Assembly: GCA_021030915.1 (NCBI GenBank)
Contig: JAGEMR010000003.1
Span: forward strand, 186,001-250,000
Length of the DNA: 64,000 nt
Direction: 5' to 3'
Source of the DNA: Astrothelium macrocarpum
Taxonomy: Eukaryota; Ascomycota; Dothideomycetes; Trypetheliales; Trypetheliaceae
The notes below the pieces were generated by a model. That model did no database searches, was not told the origin of the DNA, and was given only the letters and a program-made list of their open reading frames with translations. Shown here piece after piece: positions 45,732 to 58,100 of this stretch. Every line of letters starts with the position of its first letter. The stretch's first letter is position 1. The position numbers and the translations under genes were made by a program.

Positions 45732-45914
45732 GCTCAAGACTATCAGGCTCTCACTTTGGCCTGTAAATCAAAATTCAAAGGAGCTATGTTGAATCTACCG
45801 TACTACGTGGTCCCCATTTTATAGCCCTCCAGGTAAGCTTAGAAATACGGCTTTGCTATGCTCCCACTTCCATCTGCCCAAGCAAAGAATGTTACGTCGG
45901 GCATCAGCACAGAA

Positions 45915-46147
45915 TATGTGGCATCTGCATCAATGAGGCGGCATCTGCATCGGTCAGAGTACCGGGTATGGTGCCAATATTGAGGTTAGATAAGCCTTTT
46001 GGATTAGATGAAACACTTATCAGTCACCACCTGCATCAGTCAAGCGGCATCTGCATCGGTGAAGTGACATCCGCACTAGCGAGGCCGTATCTGCACCAGC
46101 AATGCTGCAGCTGTATCAGCGAGGCATCATCGGCGTCTGCATCAGGT
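45915..46147. repeat. Degenerate ~20-bp repeat, CATCTGCATC core
   Basis: About nine diverged units with the core GGCATCTGCATC followed by (A/G)GTNARG, interrupted by about 55 bp of unrelated sequence at 45960-46020. Lies 185-415 bp upstream of the dioxygenase. Confidence 0.6.
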
Positions 46148-46297
46148 ATTAGAGGGAGTGGCAGCTGGTTCTGTGTGTTTTGGTGGCTCTTACCATATTT
46201 GGCTAGTGCGATCCGTACATATTCACCTTCTCACTCCTCCGAGCGTCTAGACTTCTTTTCTACACATCAACGAGACACCAATTCAGCTCATACTAAG

Positions 46298-46526
46298 TGT
46301 TAGACATATGCAGTTCAGGAGAAGTGGGTGTTGTACTATCCCAATTAGTATTAGTCTCAGGAGAAGAGGTGAGGTCTCTTGTCGCTTCTCATTTTGTACT
46401 GTGTCTATCAACTCAACTAGCTAGCACACGATAGCAAGCAATACAGTCGGCAGTTCCTTCTACAGCGGTACTTATTGACTATCCGAGTTGTCCTATTTCC
46501 AACAGCCCAACACCAAATGTTTAACA
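46298..46526. mobile_element. Solo LTR with 5-bp target-site duplication
   Basis: A 229-bp element starting TGTTAGACAT and ending ATGTTTAACA (near-perfect inverted ends, TG...CA). It is flanked directly by CTAAG at 46293-46297 and again at 46527-46531. This is the structure left after recombination between the two LTRs of a retrotransposon. No coding capacity. Confidence 0.8.
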
Positions 46527-47059
46527 CTAAGTGATAAATAAAACAAACAGGTTATGAGCCTAAGAGTCACTTTTGTCAGAGATTCAACAAAGTCAATAAT
46601 AATGGATATTGTGATCGAACCAAACCCTAGACACAAAGCGATAACCTACAAATAGTCATTAAAGTAATTGTAACAACAACTCAGTTAATTCATGAATCGC
46701 TCTACGTAGTAGCTAAGGATAGAATTACGTGGTCTCGCTTATAGAAAAGCCGCAGCTAATCTACGGGCCGGGTCCATCCGTCGGGAACTAACGGAATCTA
46801 ACTTCCACCTCAACACTCTCCCTACGTTCCAAGAGCTGGAAATAGGGAGATACATGACAGGTTAAGATATGCGACGCCAGGTTCGCCGCAAAAAGCGGTG
46901 AGGCAACAGCCTTTTTGCTTGCTGGTTCTCGGCGAGTGTTCCGATTGGCGATTGTCATAAAAATTCGGGCCATCTACCTGCGTCATCTTCTCCCTTTCGC
47001 TTCATAGAAGTTTTCGGACTGACCATTCCATAAAGGGCTCATTTTTTCGCTCGCGAATC

Positions 47060-48434
47060 ATGTCTGCTATCACACCCTCTTTGCGACCCTTCGTTAGCCT
47101 CGAGACTTCCATCTTCTGCCGGCCCTTTCGGAAATACCTTCTATCTATTAATTCCTCGCTGAGGGATTTTGGCAGTATGTCACAGAGTATCACATCATCC
47201 ATAGTGGACCCAAGTGTCGCAGTACTCTATCAGGCCATAGATCCACCACTGATCAATGGTGTTCGCAAACTTAAAAAACCGGGGGGTATTGAATCACTGG
47301 AGTCGAGAGCTGGCTATCCTTGCTCGAATAGCTAACCTTAAGTTACAGGCTATCAAGATTCAGGTGCTGATATCGTATTCGTACTTCGAAACCATTGTAA
47401 CCTCAATGTCGTCACCCCCAGTTCGTCCCCAGTTCCGAGCGAAGATACTGGCTGGTGCTTCCCAGATACCGAAGAGGGAATCCGAGATGCCATCGAAAGA
47501 GGCGCTACGCATCTTTGGGCAAACACTATCCTTTTCGCGTCTCATCCTCTGCAGGTCTCTCCATATCTAGATAAATACGAGTCCAGAGTCCGGGTGGTTG
47601 GACAGGCCCCTCTCTTGGTGGAAAAATTCGATGATAAAGAGTTTGTCAACAATCGGCTCCGCACATATGGCTCATTCACAATGCCTCGATGTTGGACTGT
47701 TAGTTTGCATAACGATCCAAGGCCATTCCTTCAGGCACAAAAACTACCTTTCCCAATTGTGGGCAAACCGATCCGTGGACGAGGCAGTCAGGGTGTCAAA
47801 GTATGTTACTCGTTTGAGGAGCTCTACGATCATCTACAGTTACTGTCCCAACATTCACCGATTGTCATGCTAGAAGAATTCCTCTCAGGAGAAGAAGCCA
47901 CTGTCACAGTAATGCCACCAGCACTAGACATACCAAGGTACTGGGCTATGCCGGTAGTTGTGCGCTTCAACCATGACAATGGTATTGCGCCGTATAATGG
48001 CGTTATTGCAGTGACCGCAAACTCACGAGTGATCAGCCAACAAGATACGGAGAATGATTCCCGCTATAAGGAAGCATCTCAACAATGTGAAGGGGTTGCC
48101 AAGCTCATGCAAGCTACGGCACCGGTTCGGATCGATATTCGGAGATTCAACCAGGATCCAGGGGCTTCATTTGCTCTTTTTGATATCAACATGAAGCCTG
48201 TAAGCTCCACACACTTAACCTCGTATGCCTTTCGTGATGAGATATGTATCTAACCGCAAGGGCTTGGCCAACTAGAACATGACGGGGCCTGGGCGTCCGG
48301 GTCGAGAAAATCAGGCAAGCTTAACAGCTATGTCGGCCGCTGGGCTTGGATGGACATATCCAATGCTGCTGCAGAAGTTACTCATGACAGCGCAGCCCTT
48401 AGGCGTGCTTCGCAGAATGGTACCAAAGCTTTAA
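47060..48434 (+). CDS. ATP-grasp ligase, D-Ala-D-Ala ligase-like
   Basis: Predicted ATP-dependent carboxylate-amine/thiol ligase; substrate unknown. Three exons: 47060-47285, 47349-48199 and 48276-48434 (411 aa), with introns of 63 and 76 nt and CTAAC branch sites. An in-frame second ATG at 47177 (MSQSITSS) gives 372 aa and may be the true start. Motifs are VLYQAIDPPLINGVRKLKKP near the N-terminus, the ATP-grasp Lys and Gly-loop PIVGKPIRGRGSQG, the hinge MLEEFLSGEEATV, and the Mg-binding DINMKPNMTGPGRPGR (compare ExNxxPGMT of Ddl). Terminal gene of the putative cluster. Confidence 0.8.
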
Positions 48435-51400
48435 CTAAGAAGCTGACTCATAATATGGCAACGACAGTTGGCGGTAATCATGGTTACAGTGGGCCTTTGA
48501 GATGAGAAGTGTTGATATAACTGTAGCACGATTCAGGTGTGAACGAGGCGCTGACGGTATCTTTGCGTCTTGCACAAGACGACTCCCCTAGCCACCTAAA
48601 CTGCCGTCCAATCCCTTGACGACTTCAAGGGGCGGGGCCGTCCAATGGGGGCTAGCGGGGGGCACATAATTACTTTGATAAGAAAGCAGAAAGCAATATC
48701 CCACCACAATCGGCCCTGTTTTACTAGCCTATCATCTTTCTTTAGTCGAGCCAAGATGTCCGGTACCTTTCATAATGCTAATGTTTCGATTGTCTAAATA
48801 ATTGTATATTAAAATAGGTATAATAAATTATTATCTTAAAAATAATTGTATAGTGAAAAATTGATTTTCACAGTTCTTCAATTATCCACTCGTAGATATG
48901 TTTGTGTACTCATACTCTATATTAGATATTGGTAAAAATTCTGGCTCGACAACTAACGACAATATTTATCAGGGAGACTGCAACGCCCGAAATGAAGTAC
49001 ACCAGAATGCGATACAGCAATCGGGCACACATTCTCGAGCAAGGAAAATGAGTAGCTTTGTGTATGCAGGAATACGTACGGGTGCTCTTATCTAATTTGC
49101 CGGATACTTAGAAATCATCCTGGCTTGGGCCAAACGAAGCCTCGGCACTGATTACGATTTTTCCGTGGACGATAAAGCAGATGAAAGCCAAGCGCGTAGG
49201 CGTTGAAACCAGTGCGGACCATCTGATCCTTTAGCGGCCCTAGAGCCTGAGCCGGACCCTCTGCCGGACCCCCTGCCGGAACGCTAAACTAATTTTCGCC
49301 TGACCTCTACCTATCCGGGCTGAATCCATAATTGCGCTTCGGGCCGGGCTCAGTAGTTACCTCGTCCGCTCATGCCCTCATTTCTTATGCCACCGACTGG
49401 TTCCATCTTATCAGATGATTGACGTACAATGTAGCCTCTGAGCTGCAGTCTTTGCGACGGTCTCGTCATTATTAACTTATTTACATGCAAGCCCGCCTCC
49501 AAACAAGCCTTGCTCCTCCAGTAGATTAAATACCCTTGAGAGCTGGGCCAGACAAACCACCGTTTGATCGAAGCAGATGCGAAAATACTCGTTACTGGCC
49601 AAGGCAAATCATACGATGCGTGTTCGACCCAGTGGTTAGCAGCTATCTAATTCCTGCTCGACTACTCAGTCCATCTGTTCTACAAGTCAAACATTTGGTC
49701 CATGTCTTAATAGAAGTTGGCTGCTGACAAGCAGCTTAAAGCTCCGATCTAAGTTTCTATAAAAATGGCGAATTTGAGGGCATGGATCAATTAATATTTT
49801 CCTAGGTTTGGTATTAAATTGAAGTGTTGATACTAAAGTGATCTTGCATATCAATGAAGCCGATTTTTGCGGTTTTGTTAAAGTACAAGAACAGTTTGAA
49901 CTCTTCTTCTTGCAGCTCGAAATTTGCACCTAAGAGAGATGAAATGAATTACGGCCCCTGGCTCTCTGTGTACCGTCTGTCTGGCAGCTTATATTCCGCA
50001 TTAGTCCACGAGGTGCAAGCAACCACATACAAGGTCTCAGGGCAATCCTTTTGTATCTTCAGCATTCGTAGGAGCGAAATCCATGTGTGCTGGGCTAACA
50101 TTGGGCGGACTGGTCCGGCCACAGCTTTAGATCTGGCCATAGCTATGAATCCGGCCGCTGCCATCGTATAGGTCCGGCCAGTACTATGGCATTGTGGCGA
50201 ATGGCTCGGATGGTACGATGAGTGAAAACGGTTGCCGGACCTTATAGTTATGCAAATCCTAGAATCGAATATAGATATCTGCTTTGCTACCTCAACATTG
50301 CAATATCTCCAACCTACAGCAAAATCGAACATCCTCATCGGACTCAAGTCTGATTCAACAACCCATAAAAGCAATCATCATATTCTTTACCACCAATATG
50401 TCTTTCATTGTGAAGAAGTGTGATCTGTCACACTGTACCACTGAAGTTCCTATTGAATTTAGGTTCTGCGAGAAGCGTAAGATTCGTCTTCAGCAATTGC
50501 TCGGAAGAATATTGCCTACTAACATCTGGAAAAGACCAATGCGCCGCTTGGCGTTGCATTTTGCCCAAGGGCGCAAACTTCAAATACTGCCCTTACCGGA
50601 AGTCGTTCGTTGATAATAGAAGAGACCCGTCCAGATGCTGACTTGGAACAGATGCCAAGGTCGATAGCTGTGCGCACCCTAAGGGCACCATCGACGGACG
50701 TTGTGCTGATTGTGGCCGTGGTTATACACTGGCTCACTAGAAGCTATCTGTGCGAAGGTCAACACTCTTGGGCTGGTATTCGATCTTTGGATATGCTCGA
50801 CCAGATTTTGTGAGTTTTTTGCGCGAGCTGCTTAAAGACTAGAAGGCAACCTTAGTAAAGCGGGATGTAGGGTATTTTTACGAAGGGGGACTGCAAAGAG
50901 AGGCTGCAAAGTATCGGGCGTGTGCTTACTTTCGGCTTGATGTCGCAACTATGAAACCTGTTCCTAAGTTCTCTACTTAATACCGAATTGTGATGAAAGT
51001 GGTCCCTCATTACGCTTCCCTTACCTTGTAGCAAGTTTTGTGTAGACAAATGGTAGTTGTCTCGCAGGAGTCGTGGGAAGGCATTAGCTCGTCATCGCCA
51101 CTGTAGACTATCGAAGCTCAGTCCTTGGGCAGTCAGCTGGCATTCATGTGAAGTCCTCATTACGACTAGTGAAGCACCCTTCCAAGTGACTTGTGGATAC
51201 TTAGAATGGTAACAGAGAGTCAGCATATATCTTCGGGCTTCCAGCTTTCAGGTTCGCCTCCGGCTGACTATCCCGAAGACATCACTGGACTCTGTACAGT
51301 GCTTAACGTAACATGACCTACCTATTATTGGGGACTAGCGACTTTTTCACTATACCGGGACTTCTTGTAGGATGGAGGCATCATCCTCATAGGCCCGGAC

Positions 51401-51946
51401 TGGGGGAAAGCTGATGCAGATTCCTAAATTCTTAGCCAATCAATCAGTCAAAACCTTTTTATTATTCGACAAGTATGCCTTTGGATGATTGAATGTGTCA
51501 GTTTCGAGAAAAACTTTCGAAGTTTCACTGGAAAGCCTGACGGGTGCTATCAGAAGCATCAGCGGGTGATATTTCGCCATTAGGTATCAGCAGGCGGGCG
51601 AGGTAGAGAGCAAAGGAACCCGTGGCTGGATCGCATCCCAGAAACCTACCGCCATCTAATTGACACAGAACTTCATCATCGGGACGCAGTGCAGAAGCCA
51701 GAGCCCAGATGTACCTCTTAAGACCAGATATCACATGAAATAATTGCACAATTGGATATTTTATGAAGGTGGGGAATAAGGGTCTGGAAAAAAGAACTCT
51801 TGTGCATAGAAGAACCTGGGAGGCGGAGAACGGAAAAGAAAATATGCCTGGTTTAGCCAAGTCAATGGGCTAGGTTAATAGCGCGTAACAGCGAAGAGCG
51901 GTTAACGTGAAAAATTGGTACATTTAAATTGGCGCGGCCGCACCTA
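48435..51946. other. Gene-poor region with decayed sequence
   Basis: 3.5 kb with no intact gene. It holds AT-rich DNA at about 48780-48870, GCCGGACC-type motifs at 49249-49284 and 50110-50245, and the decayed Cys-rich gene listed separately. A minus frame at 51525-51860 lacks an ATG and any known domain. Confidence 0.5.
50398..50740 (+). pseudogene. Decayed Cys-rich small protein gene
   Basis: Starts MSFIVKKCDLSHCTTE. After about 27 codons the Cys pattern continues only in another frame (FSNCSEEYC, DQCAAWRC, FKYCPYRKS). It then passes a TGA (50639-50641) and goes on with SCAHPKG and GRCADCGRGY to a TAG. Cys pairs with regular spacing suggest a zinc-binding or Cys-rich repeat protein broken by a frameshift and one nonsense codon. 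An intron explanation was tried, but no GT-AG pair restores the frame. Confidence 0.4.
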
Positions 51947-51954
51947 AGCATCGC

Positions 51955-54571
51955 CAGGGATCGGAAGCATAGCTGCATAGAATAATGAATGCATAAAGCT
52001 GAATACGGATGCATAATGATAATTATCCGATAACTATTCAACTCATAGGCTATAGTAACCGATCTGACCTTTTTCCATCATTCTTTATTATTAGTAGCGG
52101 TATATCTTAGTTTTGGAGTCACTATATCAGACAGACAAAATCTCTTTGGATATCAAATAACTAATAGATATTATAGACAAAAAAACGACTCCATCGCTTC
52201 TATTTCTATCTCCACCTCTACCTCCACTTCCATCCTAACTACTATCATAACAAAGAATGAGAGTGAAATCAGACGGAATTTCCTTTCACTCATCGTACGT
52301 ATACTCAACTTTTGAAATCTCCCCTCGAATCCAGCTCTTCAAACACTCAGCCCTTTCAATATTCGTTGCACCAAGCCTTGTTCTTTCCCAAGAGATTGTA
52401 CGACGCGCACTTGAGAAGACTCTTTCAGGCTCGTCGCTCATTGCTGGAATAGAAAGCACTTCAATTGCAAAGCGTGAGAGAAGTGGCCAACGTTTCTGTT
52501 GTTGATCTTGGCACCACCACTGCAGAACTGTTGTATTACCAATATCGTACGGCATTTCGTTATAATATTTTTCATATTCATTATCTTTTTTCTCGGCTAT
52601 ATTAATTCTGCTTCGTATATCTGCATAAATCTCGTCATATGCATTTGGTTGTTTTGGCTGTTTGAGCACAATTTGGCCATGGATATCATTATACGAGACA
52701 GATTCAGGGATATTATGAGTGCTTTTGAATTGATATCATAAAGATTGGATTCTTTGTAAAATCGCCTCTCTTCAATTCTTCTGCCAAACCGTTTCGATAT
52801 ACTTCGTACGGTTATTTGGATGAAGAATAAATACTACTGCATAATATGGAGAATTATCCGAATATTGGTAATATTTCCGATACTTCTCCCAACATTTTTG
52901 GATTCGTATAGAAAATTCTTTATCAACTTTTTTGTATTCAATCTTGATTTCTATTAGCCAAATATTATATAAACAAAATTGGGTTTTTTATCAAAGATTT
53001 CTCAATATGTATTAATAAAATATCCATTGTTAAAAGAATTTTATCCAGACGTATTTTGCTATCTTGTGTCTCAAGTGTTGCATGATGGAATGGCTCCAAG
53101 AAATTGCGGATTATACGAAGCTGATTCCATTCATATGCATTAAAAGCATCAAACGGCAGAATATCGAGATGACACTTCGTATACTTATCGATATTTGCTT
53201 CATATTTTAAAGCTACATTGAGAAGAGAAAACCAAGAATTCCATTTTGTACGATTATCCAATGGAAGTGTTCTTCCGACTATTCGTTTGAACTCTGCCAT
53301 ACGAAGTGGCGAACTACGGCTGTGGATAATGATATTATGAAGCTTTCCAAGAACTCCGAGCGTACGAAATTGTTCTGCCTTATCTTTTTTCTGAGCTTCA
53401 TTCAATTCTAAACCTTCGCTTTCTTCTCTGTCATATATATCAAGTATTGTTGTATCAAAAAGACCTTTAAAAAGAAAGTCTTGTACAATAAGATTGATAA
53501 TATGACCTTGACAACGAATTCTCTGTTCTTATTGATTCCAAATAAGATTTTGTTGTTTCATATATTCACTGATTGTACAACAAAGAGCATCATTCGTACT
53601 CGAATTATCTGCAACTATAACACCAAACTTTTGTACAATTCCATATTCTTGAAGCACAGGAAGAATGATATCCCATTAATTCTCTCCTGAATGTCCAGAT
53701 ATCGTACGAAGGGCAAGAAGGGCGTTCCGAAACTTCAGCTCACTATTCATATAGTGGGCACAGATCGCAAGAAAAAGGAGATTGTTTGGTGAGGTCCAAA
53801 TATCAACTGAGAGATGGATACTTGTAAGAGCAGATTGGAGGTCCTTTCGTACGAGATCTTGTTGATAGATATACTACTCCTGAATAAGAGAGGTAAGGCT
53901 TTTATCGCTTGAACGAATCAACGGAGTTGACACTGGATTCAGTATCGAACAGATTGTATGGAATTCTGGCCATTCAAGGAATTGAAAAGGGAGATTTCGT
54001 ACAACAACAAATTTGACCAGTGCGATTTCTAGGATTTTTCTATTAAAAACCCTTTTCAAAATCAAGATTTCAAGCTCATCCATCTTATATGCATCTTTCA
54101 TCGCTTCTTTATATAACTGTGCAAGCTGAGAATACGAAGTCTCTTTCGTACGAGAAATGCGAGCTTCACTAACAACACCATGTTTGGCGATATGAAGCCG
54201 GAAGTTTGTCGTAATTTCTGACGCATATGAACAACCCTCTACTTTGCAGTAATAGAGTGGTCGTCCTTTCCGCATTGTTGGCTCATTTTCGCGTGGGATA
54301 CGGGTATGTGGATGGATATCTGAGGTCTTTTTTCCAAGCCTTTGTACAACGGGAGTTTCAGAAGAAGGAGTAACAAAAGAAGCATCAGAATTCAACTCCA
54401 TTTTGAATATTATGCTATTGTACGGAGGTTGGATGGAAGAGTTTTCTAATACGGAAGCTAACCTAGACGAAACTACGCATAATTACGCCATAATTATTCT
54501 ATTCTATGCTATTCCGAATACCTTGCATATTGGATAGTCTATTCCATACTCGGTTATGCTTCCGAACCCTG
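51955..54571 (-). mobile_element. hAT-family DNA transposon, full length, inactive
   Basis: A 2617-bp element with terminal inverted repeats CAGGGATCGGAAGCATA (51955-51971) and, inverted at 54571-54555, CAGGGTTCGGAAGCATA: 16 of 17 match. It is flanked by perfect 8-bp duplications AGCATCGC at 51947-51954 and 54572-54579. TIR sequence, 8-bp duplication and transposase all fit the hAT superfamily. The transposase runs on the minus strand. Confidence 0.92.
52286..54401 (-). pseudogene. hAT transposase, disrupted
   Basis: From the ATG at 54401 there is an N-terminal BED-type zinc-finger-like segment (CKVEGCSYASEIT...H...H), then the DDE/RNase-H-like core, including TSIHLSVDIWTSPNN and RCQGHIINLIVQDFLF. 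The C-terminal dimerisation domain reads SRFAIEVLSIPAMSDEPERV with SSARRTIS (52286-52669). One frame covers 54401-52967 but contains nonsense codons at 53876-53874, 53678-53676, 53531-53529 and 52967-52965, and the C-terminal part is in another frame. Several stops replace expected Gln codons, as RIP or ordinary transition decay would do. Confidence 0.85.
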
Positions 54572-54579
54572 AGCATCGC

Positions 54580-55144
54580 TTAAGAACTCGTAAAAATCAT
54601 CACAAAATATTAAGTCCTTTTCAAAATCCTTAGAGATAACTTCATAGTCGCCGCTACTATTAACCAAAGTTCAAGAAAATGATTTCTAAAATCACCGGAT
54701 ACGCCCACAAGCTTGGCTCACATAACAACCGGGTATTGAGAATAAAGCAAAATGTCAAAGAGACTCATTACGCCATCCCCATTATCGAGACATCTAAGAC
54801 ACGCTGTAAGTTCCAACACCTTTCCCGATGAGTATCTTTCTCATGTCCCCGTTGCGATGCTTCCAAGTAGCGCCCTCCCTCAACTCCTGTTCGGGGTTGA
54901 AACCCATCCGAAGGAAACCATGCATACAAAATTGAGATCTGATGAGCCAATCAGCGTGATCAGAGCAAGAGATCTCGACAGGAACGTACACACAAGATTA
55001 GTGAAGACCACTATAAATGCCATCCTAAGACTTAGATACTACACACACTCTGAGTTGTGAGACTCCCCGTTTTCTTGGTGTTTAATCTTGGAGACAGCAA
55101 CGACTTGTCATGTTAGCACACTCGTCTCAATTGGCAACAAGCAA
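54580..55144. other. Flank downstream of the hAT element
   Basis: No intact gene. A minus frame (54991-54794) could hold a last exon of the neighbouring gene, but no splice pair is convincing. Confidence 0.4.
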
Positions 55145-58100
55145 TTAAGAACAATACTCACGTATACGAAAGAGGAGTTGCACGATCCCTTGAATATCGA
55201 GAGCATTTGGCTTGTCTGATGGCTTCGATTGAGCGTCATCTGAGGTAACCTCTGCGGAAGATAGAGATTGGCCGCTACCCGGGGCTATGCGCGGTTCAAT
55301 GGCACTACCTGTCGGCATAATCTGCTCGTTTTTGTTAGGCATCACATCCACAGAAGCTTCTTTCCCTTTTCCTTTGTTCTGGACGTGTACCTCTACAGGC
55401 GGGCTTTCTGAACTCGTTTTTGCTCCATTATTTGTATCCTCCACTAAAGTCCATGCCTTGTAGCTTTGGGTGACGGATTCCTGTGCCTCTGTGTGGAAAT
55501 CCTTTGTGGATAACTTGTTTCTTGACCACTCCTCCGCCAAGGACGACTGATGCTTATTCAAGGTGTTCGCAAAGAGCCGCGTGTACATCCAATCGTCTTG
55601 ATCGTCTAAATCGTGTTGATCTGATGCGGAACGTTATACCGGATTTCAGAAAAGCGAATACACCGTGGCAACTTACAATGGAATGTCTCCGCAAGCTTTA
55701 CTTGAGCAAGAAGCTCAATAAGCCGTGTGTCGGACCCGAGCGCAGGAGAATGTGTCTCCTGAAGCCAGTCTTTGTGAAACGGCGTGATCGTACCCTTGAA
55801 CGCACGTGCGTAGTGTCTAGTCATGGCTTCATACATGTCTTCAGCATTCGTTCGCCGAGAAAACAAATCTACTCTGTGACCAGTAACTTATAAACTGTGT
55901 AAAATAAAACAGGAATGCAAATTATCCCAAATACTTACGTTCTCCAAATCCCTTATATCGCTTCATCATGCGGCGATAGTGGAGCGCTATTCTTCGCATG
56001 CAAAGAGCGGGGATGAGTGGATCTCCAACCCGCCCCGACCCTCGTCCTCTCTGTATGATGTACTTGTCCAATTCTTTCAAGATGTCACTCTCGACCTCTT
56101 GGCTATATTCTGCCACTTTCACAAACAACTGGGTCCTTGCAAAAGATGAAACCTGGCTGTAGCTTTTCACCATGTTCCAAGAACGGATTGTTAACGCAGG
56201 CATGTGATTCAAAGACGGTGGCGGATCCGGGCCTACATGGCCATTATCGAGTGTCATGTCAAGTCTAGAAAGCATCTCTTCGACTTTGGTGTCTTCGACT
56301 GGACGGCGGTTATCGAATACTCGACCGAGGGCAATTAATGCAAGGACTTGTTCGACAAGGCGGCGCTGAGAAGTGAGTCAAAATCGTGCATTAATGCCTG
56401 CGCCTTCGAGCAGCACTTACATGTGGTAGCTCTGGATTTTGATTCTTATAGGCCGAAAGGAATGCATCCAGTGCTGACTCAACATCCTCTGGGACGATGC
56501 TGTGCTTATCATTGAAATCAAAGCTGCCCCACTCGACTAATTGTTCCTTGCTGGGCAACGATTCAGGCCGAATGAGGTATTGCTTTTCACGTGTTCTACC
56601 TGCAGACATGTAGTGCAAGATTTTTACGGCTTCAAACGTTTTCTTGAGCTGACATGCCCCATGACCTGTGATTTCGGCAAGGTAAGCCCCAATCTTGGCG
56701 TAAAGCTCCTGGATAGGGGCACTGGGGATCCATCCCACATCAAGACCACCTTTGTACTCCTGATACTGCAGAGTCAACTTAGGGGCGTTCGAAAAATATA
56801 TAACGTTATCTTTCACGAGTTGCAAGGGATGCGTAAATATTATCTCTTGGAAAGGAAGATCGGAGCGGACTAGCGGTATTTCACCACGATCTTGGATGTC
56901 ATAAAAGTCTTTTGGTCGTATCAGCGATGAACGGATGGTATACTCACCAGGCAGTAGAACTGACCGATGATTCCAGAGCGGCGTTCGTAAACTTGTCCCC
57001 CATATGGCACGCAGATTTTCACTGCCAGGCTCGTCTTGCTGTCACACATGCGGAGACAATTTAGGCATGGTTTATGGTCGGCACACTACTGGCTATTAAC
57101 GCCTTTCCAAATGAGTTCCTAGGGCAGAGATACCCACTTTGTTCTTCCCAACATAGCACCAAAGACATGCTTTTATCCGTCCATTCGCTGAAGCTGTCTC
57201 TCGATCACGCGTGGCGGCCTTTTTGGGCTTCGAATTTGCTGTCTTTACGGCATCGGCGCCTCCAACCGAGTCGATAGACCCGGTCCTTTTTCTTGTCGGT
57301 GTCACAGATAGAGTCATAGAGCCTGAGTTGTCCTCAAGGGCATTTTCCGTCGAACTCGTCTGTGCTAGTATACCCAGCGCTGTCGCACTGGTATCTTGGT
57401 ATTGGTCATTCCTTCCCATCCATGCGACTGGCTCGCTTCCTCCCGATCTAGTAGTGACCAAATCCAAGAAAGCTGGGGACTGCCCTCCCAAGAAGGTCAT
57501 ATCGCAATGTTGCTGTAGCCCAGACTGTACTCCGTCGGGAAATTGAGGTTGCAAAGACGAGATTGAGCACGGGTCATTTGATGAGAAGAGATAGTCACTC
57601 GGGATTTTGGGAAAAACCTCGCCACTTTGTTGAAGAGGTAATTTTTGCATGGGGTTGTTCGCGCCGTAGGTGTGTAAAGGCAATTGTGTTCCCGAATAAA
57701 GTCCCGAAGAAGAGAGACCGTTAAATGGGCCATAATACTGCTGAGTCGACTGGGTAGATGGTGAGGGGAGCGAGGTATCTGGTCCGGGCTGAATATTTGG
57801 GGATGGATTAAATTGCGTACAGTAGCCTGGGTTGAAAGGAACGATACTGTCGAGATTGAAGTTTTGTTGGCTTGGCTGGGCGACTGGTACCGACATGCAA
57901 CTAGGCGATGCGTGTTGGCTGTCTAAGGGTAGAAGCGGTTGGGTATTTGAGTAAGGGCCCATGGAAGAGACGTTACCAGAGAAATCAGCACTCTGTTGAT
58001 CTTGTTGAGCAAACAGCGCAGAATTGAGGGTGGGCGGTTCAGGTTGGCTCATCGGTAATGGAGGTGGCTGAGCACTCAGGCAAGGATCTGTGAGGGAAAA

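Larger units (their letters stand above)
45732..47059. promoter_or_regulatory. Divergent promoter of TauD and ATP-grasp genes
   Basis: 1.3 kb shared upstream region. It contains a degenerate short tandem repeat (45915-46147) and a solo LTR (46298-46526). No additional gene seen. Confidence 0.5.

Noticed and set aside
51525..51860. 111-codon minus frame
   Set aside because: No ATG in frame and no recognised motif; left unannotated.
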